Assembly: GCF_022026155.1 (NCBI RefSeq)
Contig: NZ_CP085041.1
Location: 404,306-468,305, forward strand
From: Dissulfurimicrobium hydrothermale
GTDB taxonomy: Bacteria > Desulfobacterota > Dissulfuribacteria > Dissulfuribacterales > Sh68
Direction of reading: 5' to 3'
DNA length: 64,000 nucleotides
Shown: positions 1 through 9,816 of the stretch, in pieces
Layout of the letters: every line of letters starts with the position of its first letter
Numbering within the stretch: the stretch's first letter is position 1
The notes under the pieces: generated by a model
Told to the model about the DNA's origin: nothing
The model's database searches: none
What the model saw: the letters and a program-made list of their open reading frames with translations, nothing else
Translations under genes and position numbers: made by a program

Positions 1-2639
1 CTCAACTTTGCATGGGCCTCGAGAAAAAAACCATCCCCAGTAAGCGGGGCCTTTAAAAGTCTCGCCAGGGCCTCGTTGTCCCCTGGGGCTATGCCGGCTG
101 AAAGCACCACCAACCCAGCCGGGACCTCTATCTCCTCACCAAGAAGCCTATCAAAGACACGGACGCTAACCCAGCCCCTCGTCTTTATAACCTCTGGTCT
201 TCTGTCAGGCTCATATCTCAAAAATATGACGCCCTTTTTGCGGGCCTCTCGGTACAGGTCTTCTGAAAATCCGTATGTGCGGATGTCCCTGTAAAGTATC
301 ATTATCCTCAGTCCGGGCTTAAGCTCCTTGAGCTTCAAGGCATTTTTCACCGCCTGGCCGCAACAGATCCGGCTGCAATAGGAGAGATCCTCTCCCCGAC
401 TTCCGACGCACTGAATCATGACCACGGAATTCACATTCTTCAGCACGGCCTTGCCTTTTTTGAGCCGTTCTTCAAGCTCAAGCTGGGTCATAACCTTATT
501 GCTTTCGCCGTAGAGATAGGATTTAGGCGTATACTGTCTTGCACCGGTTGCTACAACGAGCACGCCATGGTTTATTAGCTCAGCCTGTCCGCCGTGTCTG
601 ATAGTCGAGGTGAAATTGCCTATATATCCGGAAATGCCTTCGAGCTCGGCATCAAAAAGCACGCGTATCCTTGGGTGGAAATTGACCTTTTCTATGAGAC
701 CGCCGACTATCTTTGCCGCATCCTGGCCATCGACAGTCCAAGTCACGCGGCGCAGGTTTCCGCCGAGCTGATCAGTCTTTTCCACCAACAGGCACTCATA
801 GCCCTGATCGGCTATACTAAGGGCTGCTGACATGCCCGCAGCCCCGCCGCCGAGCACTACGGCGCTCGGCGTGACTGATACGGTCTGCTGAGGAAGGGGC
901 TCAAGGAGCCTCGCCTTAGCGACAGCCATCCTCACCAAATCCTTTGCCTTCTGTGTTGCTGCCTCAGGCTCATGGGCATGAACCCATGAACACTGATCCC
1001 TGATATTCGCCATCTCGAAGAACGCAGGATTGACGCCCGCGGTCCTCAATGTCTCCTGGAAGAGCGGCTCATGGGTCCTCGGAGAACAGGCCGAGATGAC
1101 CACTCGATTGAGTCTGTTATTTTTTATCTTTTGAACGAGCAGCTTCAAGGCATCCTGGGAACAGGAATACATAGTATCTTCATATAGGACGACGTTTGGC
1201 AATGTCCCGGCATAGTCCTTAACTGCCTTGACATCCACCACCCCTGCGATGTTTGTCCCACAGTGACAGACAAAGACGCCGATCCTCGGCTCTTCTCTGG
1301 CCAAAGATTCATCTTCATCCGGATATGTCAGGGTTACACTCTGTGTGCCGCGGCCTTCAGCCAGCATCTCTGACACTGCTGCAGCCGCACCTGAGGCCTG
1401 CGTAACGCTTTCAGGTACATCTTTCGGCCCCTGAAACGCACCTGCAACAAAGACTCCGGGGCGGCTCGAAGACAGCGGCGCACCTATATCCGTCTTGCAA
1501 AAATCATAGTGGTTCAGCTCTATCCCCGCAGTCTTCGCTATCTCTTCCGCATCCTCCGGGGCCTCGAGCCCGACGGAAAGCACCACCATGTCAAAGACCT
1601 CCGAATGGTGCTCGCCATCATCCGTAACCCAAGTGAGCACAAGCCGCCCGTCAACCTGATCAACCCTTGGCACCTTGGCCCTAATAATCCTGAGCCCATA
1701 ATTCCTTTCCGCCCTCTCCCTGGAGGCGTCAAAACCCTTTCCCTGGGTCCTTATATCAATAAAAAACAAGGCAATATCCAGATCGGGCTCGTGCTCCTTG
1801 ATGACTGAGGCTTCTTTTATGGCATACATACAGCACACGGATGAGCAATAACCGTTTCCACATGTCTCATCTCTTGAACCAATACACTGCAAGAAGGCGA
1901 TCTTTTTCGGCGCCCGTCCATCTGAAAGTCTAACTATATGACCTTCGGACGGACCTGAAGCGCACATAATCCTCTCCATCTCAAGGCTCGTCACAACATC
2001 CGGGAAACGGCCATAACCAAATCTTGCAAGCACCTCCTGGGCGACCCTGCCAAAACCCGGGGCAAGTACTACAGCCCCTACCTCAAGCGACAACTCCTTC
2101 GGCTTTTGTGTAAAGTCTATGGCCTTGGCCGTACATGTCTGGGCACATAGGTTACAGGTCTCATAATTGACCCTCAGACATGCCATGGGGTCTATATAGT
2201 AACTGGTTGGGACCGCTTGAGGATAATCTTTGTGAGGGGCGTTTGTCATCTCCAGTCTCTCGTTGTAGAGATCCGGTATGGGTCTTGGGCAATACATGGT
2301 GCAGGTCCCACAGGCTGTGCACTTGTCCTCATCTATATAACGAGGCTCCTGACGCACCATCGCCATAAAGTTCCCGGGCGCACCCTCAATGGACTCGAGC
2401 CTTGCATTCGTAAGTATCTCTATGTTGGGAGACCGACCGGCCTCCACCAGCTTGGGCGCAAGTATTCAGAGTGCACAATCATTGGTGGGAAAGGTCTTGT
2501 CGAGCTGGGCCATCATACCACCGATAGAGGCCTTTTTCTCGACCAGATAGACATAATAACCGAGATCAGCCAAGTCCATGGCCGACTGGACACCGGCCAC
2601 ACCGCCTCCGAGCACCAAAACAGCACCTGATTTTTTCAT
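1..2639 (-). CDS. hdrA: HdrA-like FAD/iron-sulfur oxidoreductase, partial, with in-frame UGA (probable selenocysteine)
   Basis: The frame is open from the ATG at 2639-2637 to the window edge (about 879 codons, C-terminus missing) except for one TGA at 2468-2466, codon 58. Residues 8-20 carry an FAD-binding GGGVAG loop. The UGA follows NDCAL and precedes ILAPKLVE, where HdrA proteins normally have the second Cys of a C-x-x-C pair, so C55-x-x-U58 is the natural reading. An inserted ferredoxin-like region follows (C107, C110, C113, C117, then a second Cys group). Next comes an HdrA N-terminal-like domain ([18 protein letters not shown]) and a second FAD module ([13 protein letters not shown]), so the protein is a duplicated HdrA. 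HdrA proteins couple flavin-based electron bifurcation to heterodisulfide or ferredoxin chemistry in the cytoplasm. Its neighbour upstream is cooS, which suggests electron exchange with CODH. The exact partners are inferred. Confidence 0.9.
2436..2451 (-). promoter_or_regulatory. Weak candidate SECIS stem-loop in hdrA
   Basis: Downstream of the UGA, the minus strand can pair GCTGG (2451-2447) with CCGGT (2440-2436) around a TGGAGG loop, 14 bases after the UGA. An alternative 4-bp GGAG/CTCC stem a few bases further on closes a ten-base loop containing GGT. Bacterial SECIS elements lie within about 40 bases of the UGA, so the placement fits, but both stems are short. The Sec call rests on the protein motif more than on this hairpin. 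Confidence 0.3.
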
Positions 2640-2664
2640 ATCATTAATTACTCCGGTCTTTTAG

Positions 2665-2784
2665 CTATCCTGCGAAATCATATAACCAGGGCGTGCAGTA
2701 CACTATCCCGACAACAAGGTCATAAACGACCTTTTCTGGCAGTGGATGCCTTGTCGCATGCCCTTGGAAGGATGACACATCCAT
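2665..2784 (-). CDS. Possible 39-residue protein between cooS and hdrA
   Basis: An ATG at 2784 opens a 39-codon frame ending TAG at 2665, filling most of the spacer between cooS and hdrA on the same strand. The product begins MDVSSFQGHATRHP and ends YCTPWLYDFAG. I do not recognise it. No clear Shine-Dalgarno sequence precedes the ATG, and the frame could be chance. The composition resembles the flanking genes. Confidence 0.3.
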   Translation of the reverse strand: MDVSSFQGHATRHPLPEKVVYDLVVGIVYCTPWLYDFAG

Positions 2785-2809
2785 GCCTGGCAATCGCCAA
2801 GACCTAACT

Positions 2810-4810
2810 CTAACCGGGCCCGTGACACCCCACGTCATGAAGCGCCGCGCCAGGCGAACCTAGTTCACGCCTCATGGCCATGTCAAAGAGCACGCGTTCT
2901 TTTTTCTTGTCAAGCCCCAAGGCCCTGCGCTTTTCGTTTATCTTGTCGATCATCTTGTTTGCGAATTCATTAGGGGTCTGTGCCACATCCCATGTCGCTC
3001 CGTAAAGGTTCTGCATGTCTTTCATGCAGTAGTCCGTTACCACCCTGGACCCGCTAGTCGGGAAGTTGGGACCAAAGACAACGGCTGCGCCGCTTGTTAC
3101 AAAATACTGGCCTATCGCAACAGCCTTCTCGCTCATCCACTGCGGCGCACAGCCTATGGCCGGAAGATCGCTTATATCGCTTCCCAATCCCCCTATCTTC
3201 GCCATCTCTGTAAGGGCAACAAGTATCCGGCTGTTGTCCACGCATGAGCCCATATGGAGTACCGGGGGACAGCCCACTGCCTCTAGGACCTCCCTGAGCC
3301 CCGGACCGGCCATCGTCAAGGCCGTAGGGTTGAGAAGCCCTGCGCGGCCGACGCCAGTCGCGGCACAACCAGTGACCACCACCAAAACGTCGTTAGCTAT
3401 GAGCTCTTTTGCGAGTTCGACATGTATTTCATCAAAGACCCTATAGTTGTCGCATCCCACTATAGCCGCCACGCCTCTGATGCGACCGTTTGCGATGTTG
3501 TCATTAAGCGGCCTGTATGAGGCCCGGAAACGCCCGCCGAGTATGTAATTTATGGTCTCGTGACTGAATCCGGCAACCACATCGGCCTGATAAATCGGTA
3601 TATAATGCTCCCCCCTCCTTGGATAGCGCTCTATGGCACGTCTCAGTATCTCTCTGGCCACATCAAGGGCCCTGTGCTCCTCGAACTGGATGTGCGTGGC
3701 CCCGGCCATCTTCGCCCGCTCAGAGGTGGTTATAAGCTCAGTGTGGTATCTATTGGCTGCAGGAGAGACCCCCTGCATGATGCACTGGACGTCAACTACC
3801 ATGACCTCAACCGCCCCTGTTGCAAGCACCACCTCCTGTTGTATAAAACTTCCGGCTATAGGAAGGCCGCGGCGCATAAGTATCTCATTTCCAGTACAGC
3901 ATACACCTGCCAGGTTTATCCCCCTGGCCCCAACCTTCTTGGCCTCTGCTATGATCTCGGGGTCGTTTGCAGCCATTGCAAGGGCCTCAGCCAGGACAGG
4001 CTCATGGCCGTGTACCGTTACATTGACCTCGTCCTCCTTGAGGACGCCGATATTGACCTTTGTGCGAATGGGCGCCGGCCTTCCAAACATGATGTCCGAA
4101 AGCTCAGTCGCTATCATGGAGGCGCCCCATCCGTCGGCCATAGAGCAACGTGCTGCCTGAAACAGGATATTCCTATAGTCTTGATCCACGCCCATGTGGG
4201 TCCTGTGCATGAGCTCCACTACCTCGCGGTCAATCCCTCTCGGCATAACGCCAAGTCTGGCCCAGAGCTCCTGACGCGGTTTGGGCGCACGCCCGGCAAA
4301 TAAGAGCCGGCCCGACTGCTGTCCAAATTCATTTATAAGCAAGGTGCCAACCTCTATGGCAAGGTCGTTTTTGTCCTTGCCGTTGGGAACTATGCCAAGC
4401 CTCAAGGCAGTTTCCCTGAGCTTGTCTTCGTCTTTTATTGTATACGGAGTCTCACCCTTTGCAGTGGCAAGAAAGGCCATCACAAGCCCTCGGCCGTGAT
4501 CTATGTGTGCGGATGCACCACCGGCTACGATACGGGCAAAGTTACGGGCGGCCACAGTAGATGCGTCGGCCCCACATATCCCTATCATCTGGTCAACGCC
4601 CTCTATAATCTGACATGGCCCCATATTACAGTTGCGGCAGCATGTCCCGCCCTTGCCGAAAAGACAGGGCTCGGTGGCCCTGAGCTCCACCCTGTGGGCC
4701 GCAGTGACCACTCCGGACGCACAGGACTGACACAGCACGTCTATATTGGCCTCACATTGTATCTTAGGGCATCCGCCGTTTCCCTTGTCAAATCGCTTAC
4801 TGGTATCCAT
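2810..4810 (-). CDS. cooS: Anaerobic Ni-containing carbon monoxide dehydrogenase catalytic subunit
   Basis: CooS interconverts CO and CO2 at a Ni-Fe-S C-cluster in the cytoplasm. At 666 residues it is slightly longer than the usual 630-640. The D-cluster cysteines (C49, C57) and the B-cluster set (C58, C61, C66, C79) are present near the N-terminus. C-cluster ligands are recognisable in order: the His of HGHEPVLAEA, then cysteines in AGVCCTGNE, VDVQCIMQG, VGCDNYR, TGCAATGVG and GSCVDNS. An extra N-terminal cysteine group (C14, C19, C27, C30) is present. The gene follows folD by 24 bases on the same strand and precedes hdrA, so it is probably the CO2-to-CO step of the acetyl-CoA pathway. No acsB is in the window, so a purely CO-oxidising role cannot be excluded. 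Confidence 0.96.
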   Translation of the reverse strand: MDTSKRFDKGNGGCPKIQCEANIDVLCQSCASGVVTAAHRVELRATEPCLFGKGGTCCRNCNMGPCQIIEGVDQMIGICGADASTVAARNFARIVAGGASAHIDHGRGLVMAFLATAKGETPYTIKDEDKLRETALRLGIVPNGKDKNDLAIEVGTLLINEFGQQSGRLLFAGRAPKPRQELWARLGVMPRGIDREVVELMHRTHMGVDQDYRNILFQAARCSMADGWGASMIATELSDIMFGRPAPIRTKVNIGVLKEDEVNVTVHGHEPVLAEALAMAANDPEIIAEAKKVGARGINLAGVCCTGNEILMRRGLPIAGSFIQQEVVLATGAVEVMVVDVQCIMQGVSPAANRYHTELITTSERAKMAGATHIQFEEHRALDVAREILRRAIERYPRRGEHYIPIYQADVVAGFSHETINYILGGRFRASYRPLNDNIANGRIRGVAAIVGCDNYRVFDEIHVELAKELIANDVLVVVTGCAATGVGRAGLLNPTALTMAGPGLREVLEAVGCPPVLHMGSCVDNSRILVALTEMAKIGGLGSDISDLPAIGCAPQWMSEKAVAIGQYFVTSGAAVVFGPNFPTSGSRVVTDYCMKDMQNLYGATWDVAQTPNEFANKMIDKINEKRRALGLDKKKERVLFDMAMRRELGSPGAALHDVGCHGPG

Positions 4811-4834
4811 AGTTACTTCTCCTTTATGTCCGCT

Positions 4835-5722
4835 CTATGCCAGTCCAGCGGCCTGCCTAGCGGCCTGAACCGTATTTTTCATAAGCATCGTTATGGTCAT
4901 TGGGCCCACGCCGCCCGGAACAGGGGTGATCGCAAAAGCCTTTTCCTTGACTGCATCGAAATCGACATCCCCACAGAGGATCGCCTTGCCTTCCGCGGTC
5001 TGGCCTATGCGGTTTACACCCACGTCAATCACAACTACACCATCCTTCACCATATCGGCGGTGATTACCTTCGGTCTCCCTGCAGCCACGATCAGTATAT
5101 CGGCCCTCCTAGTATGAAAGGCCATATCTCTCGTCCTTGTATGACATACGGTCACGGTTGCATCGCCGGCAGGCCGCTTCTGAAGCATCAGATTGGCTAT
5201 GGGCTTACCAACGATATTGCTCCTTCCCACAACCACCACCTCAGCACCTTTCGTATCGATGCCTGAACGGACCAACATCTCAAGTATGCCATGCGGGGTA
5301 CACGGCAAGAAGCACTGTTCGCCAATAACCATCTTGCCGACATTTACTGGGTGAAAGCCGTCCACGTCTTTGTCAGGATCTATCGCATAGAGCACCTTGG
5401 TCTCATTTATGCCCTTAGGCAGCGGCAACTGAACAAGTATCCCGTGGATCGCCGGGTCCTTGTTGTATTTCTCAATCAAGGCAAGAAGATCTGTCTCCTT
5501 TATATCTGCCTTTTGATTATCCTGCACCGAATAGAAACCAAGTTCGTGAGCCGTACGCTGCTTGGCCATCACATACGAAACCGACGCTGGATTTTCTCCA
5601 ACCAAAATGGTCACAAGCCCTGGGGTCACTTTGTGTCTTTCCTTGAGCTCGGCCACCTCGGCCTTGAGCTCTTCGCGTATCTGTTTAGCTATCTCCACAC
5701 CGCTTATAATCTTTGCTGCCAT
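4835..5722 (-). CDS. folD: Bifunctional methylenetetrahydrofolate dehydrogenase / methenyl-THF cyclohydrolase
   Basis: FolD (295 residues, normal length) interconverts methylene-, methenyl- and formyl-tetrahydrofolate using NAD(P). The substrate-site lysine lies in SYVMAKQRTAHE. The conserved DVDGFHPVN segment, the Rossmann motif VVVGRSNIVGKP and the C-terminal TPVPGGVGPMT are all intact. It sits between fhs and cooS on the minus strand, giving three consecutive methyl/carbonyl branch enzymes. Spacing to cooS is 24 bases, so they are probably co-transcribed; 213 bases separate it from fhs. Confidence 0.96.
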   Translation of the reverse strand: MAAKIISGVEIAKQIREELKAEVAELKERHKVTPGLVTILVGENPASVSYVMAKQRTAHELGFYSVQDNQKADIKETDLLALIEKYNKDPAIHGILVQLPLPKGINETKVLYAIDPDKDVDGFHPVNVGKMVIGEQCFLPCTPHGILEMLVRSGIDTKGAEVVVVGRSNIVGKPIANLMLQKRPAGDATVTVCHTRTRDMAFHTRRADILIVAAGRPKVITADMVKDGVVVIDVGVNRIGQTAEGKAILCGDVDFDAVKEKAFAITPVPGGVGPMTITMLMKNTVQAARQAAGLA

Positions 5723-5935
5723 CGCGATACACCCTCCGAATCAAATGTCCATAAATAATGCCAAAATCATGCCATATTTTATGCGACGACCATAGCCTTT
5801 TTAAAAAATCATAATTTATTGAATTCAAAGAATTCTTATTAAAGAAAGTGTTACTTTTTTGATATAAATAATATCAATGCCCTGCCCCTGGGGTCTAATG
5901 CCCCAGAGGTGGGGCATTTTCCCCTGTAAAGGACC
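5723..5935 (-). terminator. fhs-folD spacer with a strong hairpin
   Basis: This AT-rich spacer holds a perfect 8-bp hairpin just after fhs (ATGCCCCA paired with TGGGGCAT, loop of four, at 5898-5917). On the minus strand no T-run follows directly; on the plus strand it is followed by TTTT. It may attenuate or process the fhs transcript before folD. A GAATTC-AAA-GAATTC inverted repeat lies at 5821-5835. No gene is seen. Confidence 0.5.
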
Positions 5936-7699
5936 TTAAAACAGACCCTTAACCTTGCCGGTCTCCACATCCACATCTATGCGGCGATAAGCCGGATCTG
6001 AACCTGTGCCTGGCATAAGGCTTATGGCACCAGCCACCGGCACCACAAACCCGGCACCTTTGTAAGTCAGTATATCCCTTACGTGGAGTGACCAGCCCTT
6101 CGGCACGCCCTTAAGGTTCGGGTTATCCGACAGGCTCAAATGGGTCTTCACCATGCAGGTGCCGAGCCCTGAAAGCTCCGGGTCCTTTTCCATGGCCTCG
6201 GCCTTAGCTGCCGCCTCCGGGGTGTATGTAACGCCGTCGCCGCCATAGACCTCTTTGGTTATAAGTTCAATCCTCTTTCTCAGCGGGACATCAAGGTCGT
6301 AAAGGAACTTAAAGTTGTTTGGCTCCTCGCAGGCATCAATGACCGCATCAGCAAATTCAAGCGCGCCGTCTCCGCCCTTCAGCCAATGTTCGGAGAGTGC
6401 GACCCTTGCACCAGCTGACTCACACAACCTCCTGACCGCGGCTATCTCGTCTTTAGTATCGGTATAGAAGGCGTTTATACAAACGACCGGATTTATGCCG
6501 CTCTTCTTAACAGTCTCTATGTGTTTCAGGAGATTTACACAACCCTTTTCCACCCACTCGACATTCTCCTTGTTGTACTCCTCAGGCATCGGACGGCCTG
6601 GCCGCGGTATCGGGGCCCCACCGTGGCATTTCAATGCCCTTATAGTGGCAACAACCACGGCACAATTCGGCTTAAGGCCGCTGAAACGGCACTTCAGGTT
6701 CCAAAACTTCTCAAAACCGATATCGGCGCCGAACCCGCTCTCGGTAACAAGGTAGTCGGCGAGTTTGAGCCCAACCCTGTCTGCAATGACCGATGACTGG
6801 CCGATTGCGATATTGGCGAACGGCCCTGCATGGATCAAACAAGGCTGCCCCTCGATAGTCTGCATGAGGTTGGGATTTACCGCCTCAACCATCCATGCCG
6901 TCATGGCACCCGCCACCTCCAGGTCTTCTGTGGTGATCGGCCGACCCTGCTTATCATAAGCAAGTACAATCCTTCCTATGCGCTCCCTCAAGTCTTTGAG
7001 ATCATTGGCAATGGCCAGAATCGCCATGATCTCTGAGCTTACAGCTATATTAAAACCGCTCTGCATGGTAAAACCATCCATTTTGCCGCCAAGGCCTATC
7101 GTTATATTTCTTAGCGCCTGGGCGCAAAAATCTATAATCCACCTGAACTCTACCATCTTGGGGTGTATGTCAAGACGCTTAAGCCCCCTCTTCGCCAACT
7201 CCTCGTCCGTATAATTGGCCTCATGCTGCATCCTGGAGGTCAAAGCGACCATGCCTAAGTTGTGGGCATTCATTATAGCGTTTATGTCGCCTGTAAGCCC
7301 AAGCGAAAACTTGGAAAGCGGGATCACCTGCGCCAGACCGCCGCCCGCCGCACTGCCTTTTATATTGAATGTAGGACCGCCTGAGGGTTGCCTCAGGGCG
7401 CCGATTACATTCTTTTTTCTCTTGCCCAACCCCTCCATGAGGCCAACCGAACAGGTGCTCTTGCCCTCGCCGAGCGGGGTGGGTGTTATGGCTGTAACAT
7501 CTATATACTTGCCGTCAGACCTGCCCTTGAGCCGATCGAGGACCTTGGCATAGTCTATTTTTGCCACATAATGTCCATATGGCAGAAGCTCATCCTTTTG
7601 AAGCCCCATCTCCTCGCCAAGGGCATAAACGGTCTTCATATTTTCTTCCGCTGCCTCGGCTATCTGCCAATCCTTCATCTTTGTTGGATCGAGTTGCAT
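5936..7699 (-). CDS. fhs: Formate--tetrahydrofolate ligase
   Basis: This enzyme makes 10-formyl-THF from formate, ATP and THF, the ATP-using step of the methyl branch. The P-loop TPLGEGKST, the [14 protein letters not shown] segment and [10 protein letters not shown] are intact. A longer reading frame begins at 7732, but the strong AGGAGG at 7713-7708, eight bases before the ATG at 7699, fixes the start there and gives 587 residues, close to family norms. It is transcribed away from the tRNA-modification gene at 7860 and heads the fhs-folD-cooS-hdrA run. Confidence 0.96.
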   Translation of the reverse strand: MQLDPTKMKDWQIAEAAEENMKTVYALGEEMGLQKDELLPYGHYVAKIDYAKVLDRLKGRSDGKYIDVTAITPTPLGEGKSTCSVGLMEGLGKRKKNVIGALRQPSGGPTFNIKGSAAGGGLAQVIPLSKFSLGLTGDINAIMNAHNLGMVALTSRMQHEANYTDEELAKRGLKRLDIHPKMVEFRWIIDFCAQALRNITIGLGGKMDGFTMQSGFNIAVSSEIMAILAIANDLKDLRERIGRIVLAYDKQGRPITTEDLEVAGAMTAWMVEAVNPNLMQTIEGQPCLIHAGPFANIAIGQSSVIADRVGLKLADYLVTESGFGADIGFEKFWNLKCRFSGLKPNCAVVVATIRALKCHGGAPIPRPGRPMPEEYNKENVEWVEKGCVNLLKHIETVKKSGINPVVCINAFYTDTKDEIAAVRRLCESAGARVALSEHWLKGGDGALEFADAVIDACEEPNNFKFLYDLDVPLRKRIELITKEVYGGDGVTYTPEAAAKAEAMEKDPELSGLGTCMVKTHLSLSDNPNLKGVPKGWSLHVRDILTYKGAGFVVPVAGAISLMPGTGSDPAYRRIDVDVETGKVKGLF

Positions 7700-7859
7700 A
7701 AAATCTTCCTCCTGTATAGAATTGTAGGCCAAAAACCAAGGGCCTGAAGCTTACGGTCTTTAATGAGCCGTGTAATTTTTACTGGTAACTGAATATGGGG
7801 TTGTTTGTCAATTCCGTAATTGCAATCAAGATGCCCAGAACCTGCCGAGGTGATCCGAA

Positions 7860-8465
7860 TTGATCCTTGAAATAGACCCGACAAGGCCTAACCCCAGACA
7901 TATAAACATAGTCGCCGATGCATTAAGGCGCGGCGAAATCGTAGTCTATCCCACTGATACCTGCTATGGGATAGGTGCCGATATCTTGAACAAAAAGGCC
8001 ATAGAACGCATCTATCAAATAAAAGGCACGCCAAGAAACACACCCTTCAGCTTTGTGTGTGCGGATCTGAGCAACATCAGCCGTTACGCACATGTCACAG
8101 ACTGGGCCTACAGGATATTGAAGAGATATCTCCCTGGACCTTACACATTTATCCTCGAAGGATCGCGCGAGGTGCCCAAGATGATGCTTACAAAAAGGCG
8201 CACGGCCGGCATCCGGATACCTGATCACAAGATCTGTCTCGCCATAACCGCCGCACTTGGAAATCCGGTCATCAGCACGTCTGCAAGCACGGGCGCAGGT
8301 CCAATATGGGCCGATCCTTATGAAATAAGGGATGCTATCGGAAGACATATAGCAATCGTCATTGACAGCGGGATAATACATCCTGAGCCTTCAAGCGTAA
8401 TATCACTCATAAACGACGAGGCCAAGGTCTTGAGGGTCGGCAAGGGTGATATATCAGGCTTTTAG
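7860..8465 (+). CDS. YciO/Sua5/YrdC-family threonylcarbamoyl-AMP synthase
   Basis: The 201-residue single-domain protein has the YrdC signature: VVYPTDTCYGIGAD, the KGTPRNTPFSF nucleotide/threonine site, and a C-terminal NPVISTSAS. The family makes threonylcarbamoyl-AMP for the t6A modification of tRNA. It lacks the extra C-terminal Sua5 domain and is closest in layout to YciO/YrdC. The start is TTG, nine bases after GAGG at 7847-7850. It is divergent from fhs and convergent with the IHF/HU-like gene. Whether it or another paralogue is the essential t6A enzyme cannot be seen. Confidence 0.88.
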   Translation: MILEIDPTRPNPRHINIVADALRRGEIVVYPTDTCYGIGADILNKKAIERIYQIKGTPRNTPFSFVCADLSNISRYAHVTDWAYRILKRYLPGPYTFILEGSREVPKMMLTKRRTAGIRIPDHKICLAITAALGNPVISTSASTGAGPIWADPYEIRDAIGRHIAIVIDSGIIHPEPSSVISLINDEAKVLRVGKGDISGF

Positions 8466-8546
8466 AGCTGGTTTGGTTGATCTAGCTGATCCGTGTAACA
8501 GACCGAAATAGACAAGTCGAATCGGCTGACGCCCGGATCGACAGCC

Positions 8547-8846
8547 TCAACCATCGAATGTCTTAGAGACGGCGGATATGGTCTTGCTTGGCTTAAAGAC
8601 GATCCGCCTGTTGGCAGGGCATTCAGTCAAGATGTTATTCTTCGGATTGAGGAAACGGCGCCCTTTTTGTCGATGAACAACAAGGCTGCCGAATCCCCTT
8701 AACTCCACCCTGCGACCCTCTCTTAACGCCTCGGCAATGGAGTTGAAGACGGTATCAACCACCTCGTTCAAGTCCCTTTTTAGGATATCCGGGAAGGCCT
8801 CCTTGAGCCTTGCAGCCAAGTCGCCCTTGAACAACACCCGCTGCAT
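8547..8846 (-). CDS. IHF/HU-family DNA-bending protein
   Basis: About 99 residues with the HU/IHF fold: an N-terminal LFKGDLAARL helix, the EGRRVELRGFGS turn, and the DNA-contacting arm ending NPKNN. HU and IHF proteins bend DNA and organise the nucleoid. The frame is open far upstream inside sppA; starts at 8861 or 8846 fit, and 8846 gives the usual length and almost abuts the sppA stop. Translational coupling to sppA is likely. The arm motif looks more IHF-beta-like than HU-like, but the subtype is uncertain. Confidence 0.88.
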   Translation of the reverse strand: MQRVLFKGDLAARLKEAFPDILKRDLNEVVDTVFNSIAEALREGRRVELRGFGSLVVHRQKGRRFLNPKNNILTECPANRRIVFKPSKTISAVSKTFDG

Positions 8847-8847
8847 C

Positions 8848-9816
8848 TTATCGCTGGCCATTGGGCATGCCAATGGAATACAAAGGTATGGGATCGATGG
8901 ATATAAAAAATCTTTGGATGACCCCTGAAAGGGCCCTTGCCCCGGTTTCTTCAAACATCTCTCTCAATATAGACAAACGGTCCTTAGCAGGATACTCAAG
9001 CTTGGGCTCGCCCTTGATCCCAGCCAACCTCGCAGCCTCCTGCGCAGCTACACTGAAATTGCCGAGCTTATCAACAAGTTTATACTGAAGGGCCTGATTT
9101 CCTGAAAAGATACGCCCGTCAGCCAGGGGCTCGACCTGTTCAATTGTAAGCCCGCGTCCTTCCGCAACCGCTGCGATGAACTGTTTGTGGATGTCATCCA
9201 TGACGCTAGAGATGACCTTGACCTCTTTTGGCGACGGATCACGGTTTATCGGCCCGAGGTCTTTGAGCGCCCCGCTCTGCACCACATTAAGTTTTATACC
9301 CAACTTCTCCATCAAAGGACCAAGGTTCGGCAACTTCATAATGACGCCTATACTGCCAGTAATGGTGCCCGGGTTCGCAATGATCCTGCGGGCACCTACC
9401 GCTACATAATATCCGCCCGAGGCGGCCACTGTGGCGAGGGAGGCCACAACAGGCTTCTTTTTATCGAGCCTTTTTATTTCTTCGTATATCTCTTGAGATG
9501 CACCGACCGCCCCGCCAGGGCTGTCTATCCTGACGACGACCGCCTTTATGTCAGGACGTGCACCCAGCTCCCGCAATAATTTAAGCGTCGGCTCCGATTC
9601 AGTGATCACACCTTTAATCTCGACTACACCTATCTTTTCTCCCGAACCGACTGCAGGTACAGTGACGCCAGGCCTCACCAACCAGAATATCAACAGGACA
9701 AAACCCACCATCGACAATATGGCAAGCCCCCCTATCGTGGCCAAGACCACGAGCAAGGTATTTCGTAGACCGCCAGTGGTCTGAATGGGCCGCTCGCCTT
9801 CCATGCCGAAATCCAC
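8848..9816 (-). CDS. sppA: Signal peptide peptidase SppA, S49 serine protease
   Basis: 322 residues, matching the short bacterial SppA form. A single transmembrane segment lies at about residues 18-46. The catalytic Ser133 is in AASGGYY and the general-base Lys185 in SGALKD. SppA degrades cleaved signal peptides at the cytoplasmic membrane. The gene starts immediately after the rpsA stop and overlaps or abuts the IHF/HU-like gene, giving an rpsA-sppA-IHF operon on the minus strand, an arrangement familiar from many proteobacteria where ihfB follows rpsA. Confidence 0.93.
   Translation of the reverse strand: MDFGMEGERPIQTTGGLRNTLLVVLATIGGLAILSMVGFVLLIFWLVRPGVTVPAVGSGEKIGVVEIKGVITESEPTLKLLRELGARPDIKAVVVRIDSPGGAVGASQEIYEEIKRLDKKKPVVASLATVAASGGYYVAVGARRIIANPGTITGSIGVIMKLPNLGPLMEKLGIKLNVVQSGALKDLGPINRDPSPKEVKVISSVMDDIHKQFIAAVAEGRGLTIEQVEPLADGRIFSGNQALQYKLVDKLGNFSVAAQEAARLAGIKGEPKLEYPAKDRLSILREMFEETGARALSGVIQRFFISIDPIPLYSIGMPNGQR

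Noticed and set aside
1538-1732. Short minus-strand ORF inside the hdrA region
   Set aside because: It is in another frame of hdrA; the hdrA frame itself is continuous with family motifs.
3560-4303. 247-codon plus-strand ORF opposite cooS
   Set aside because: Antisense frame of an intact CODH gene; composition is typical of a shadow frame.
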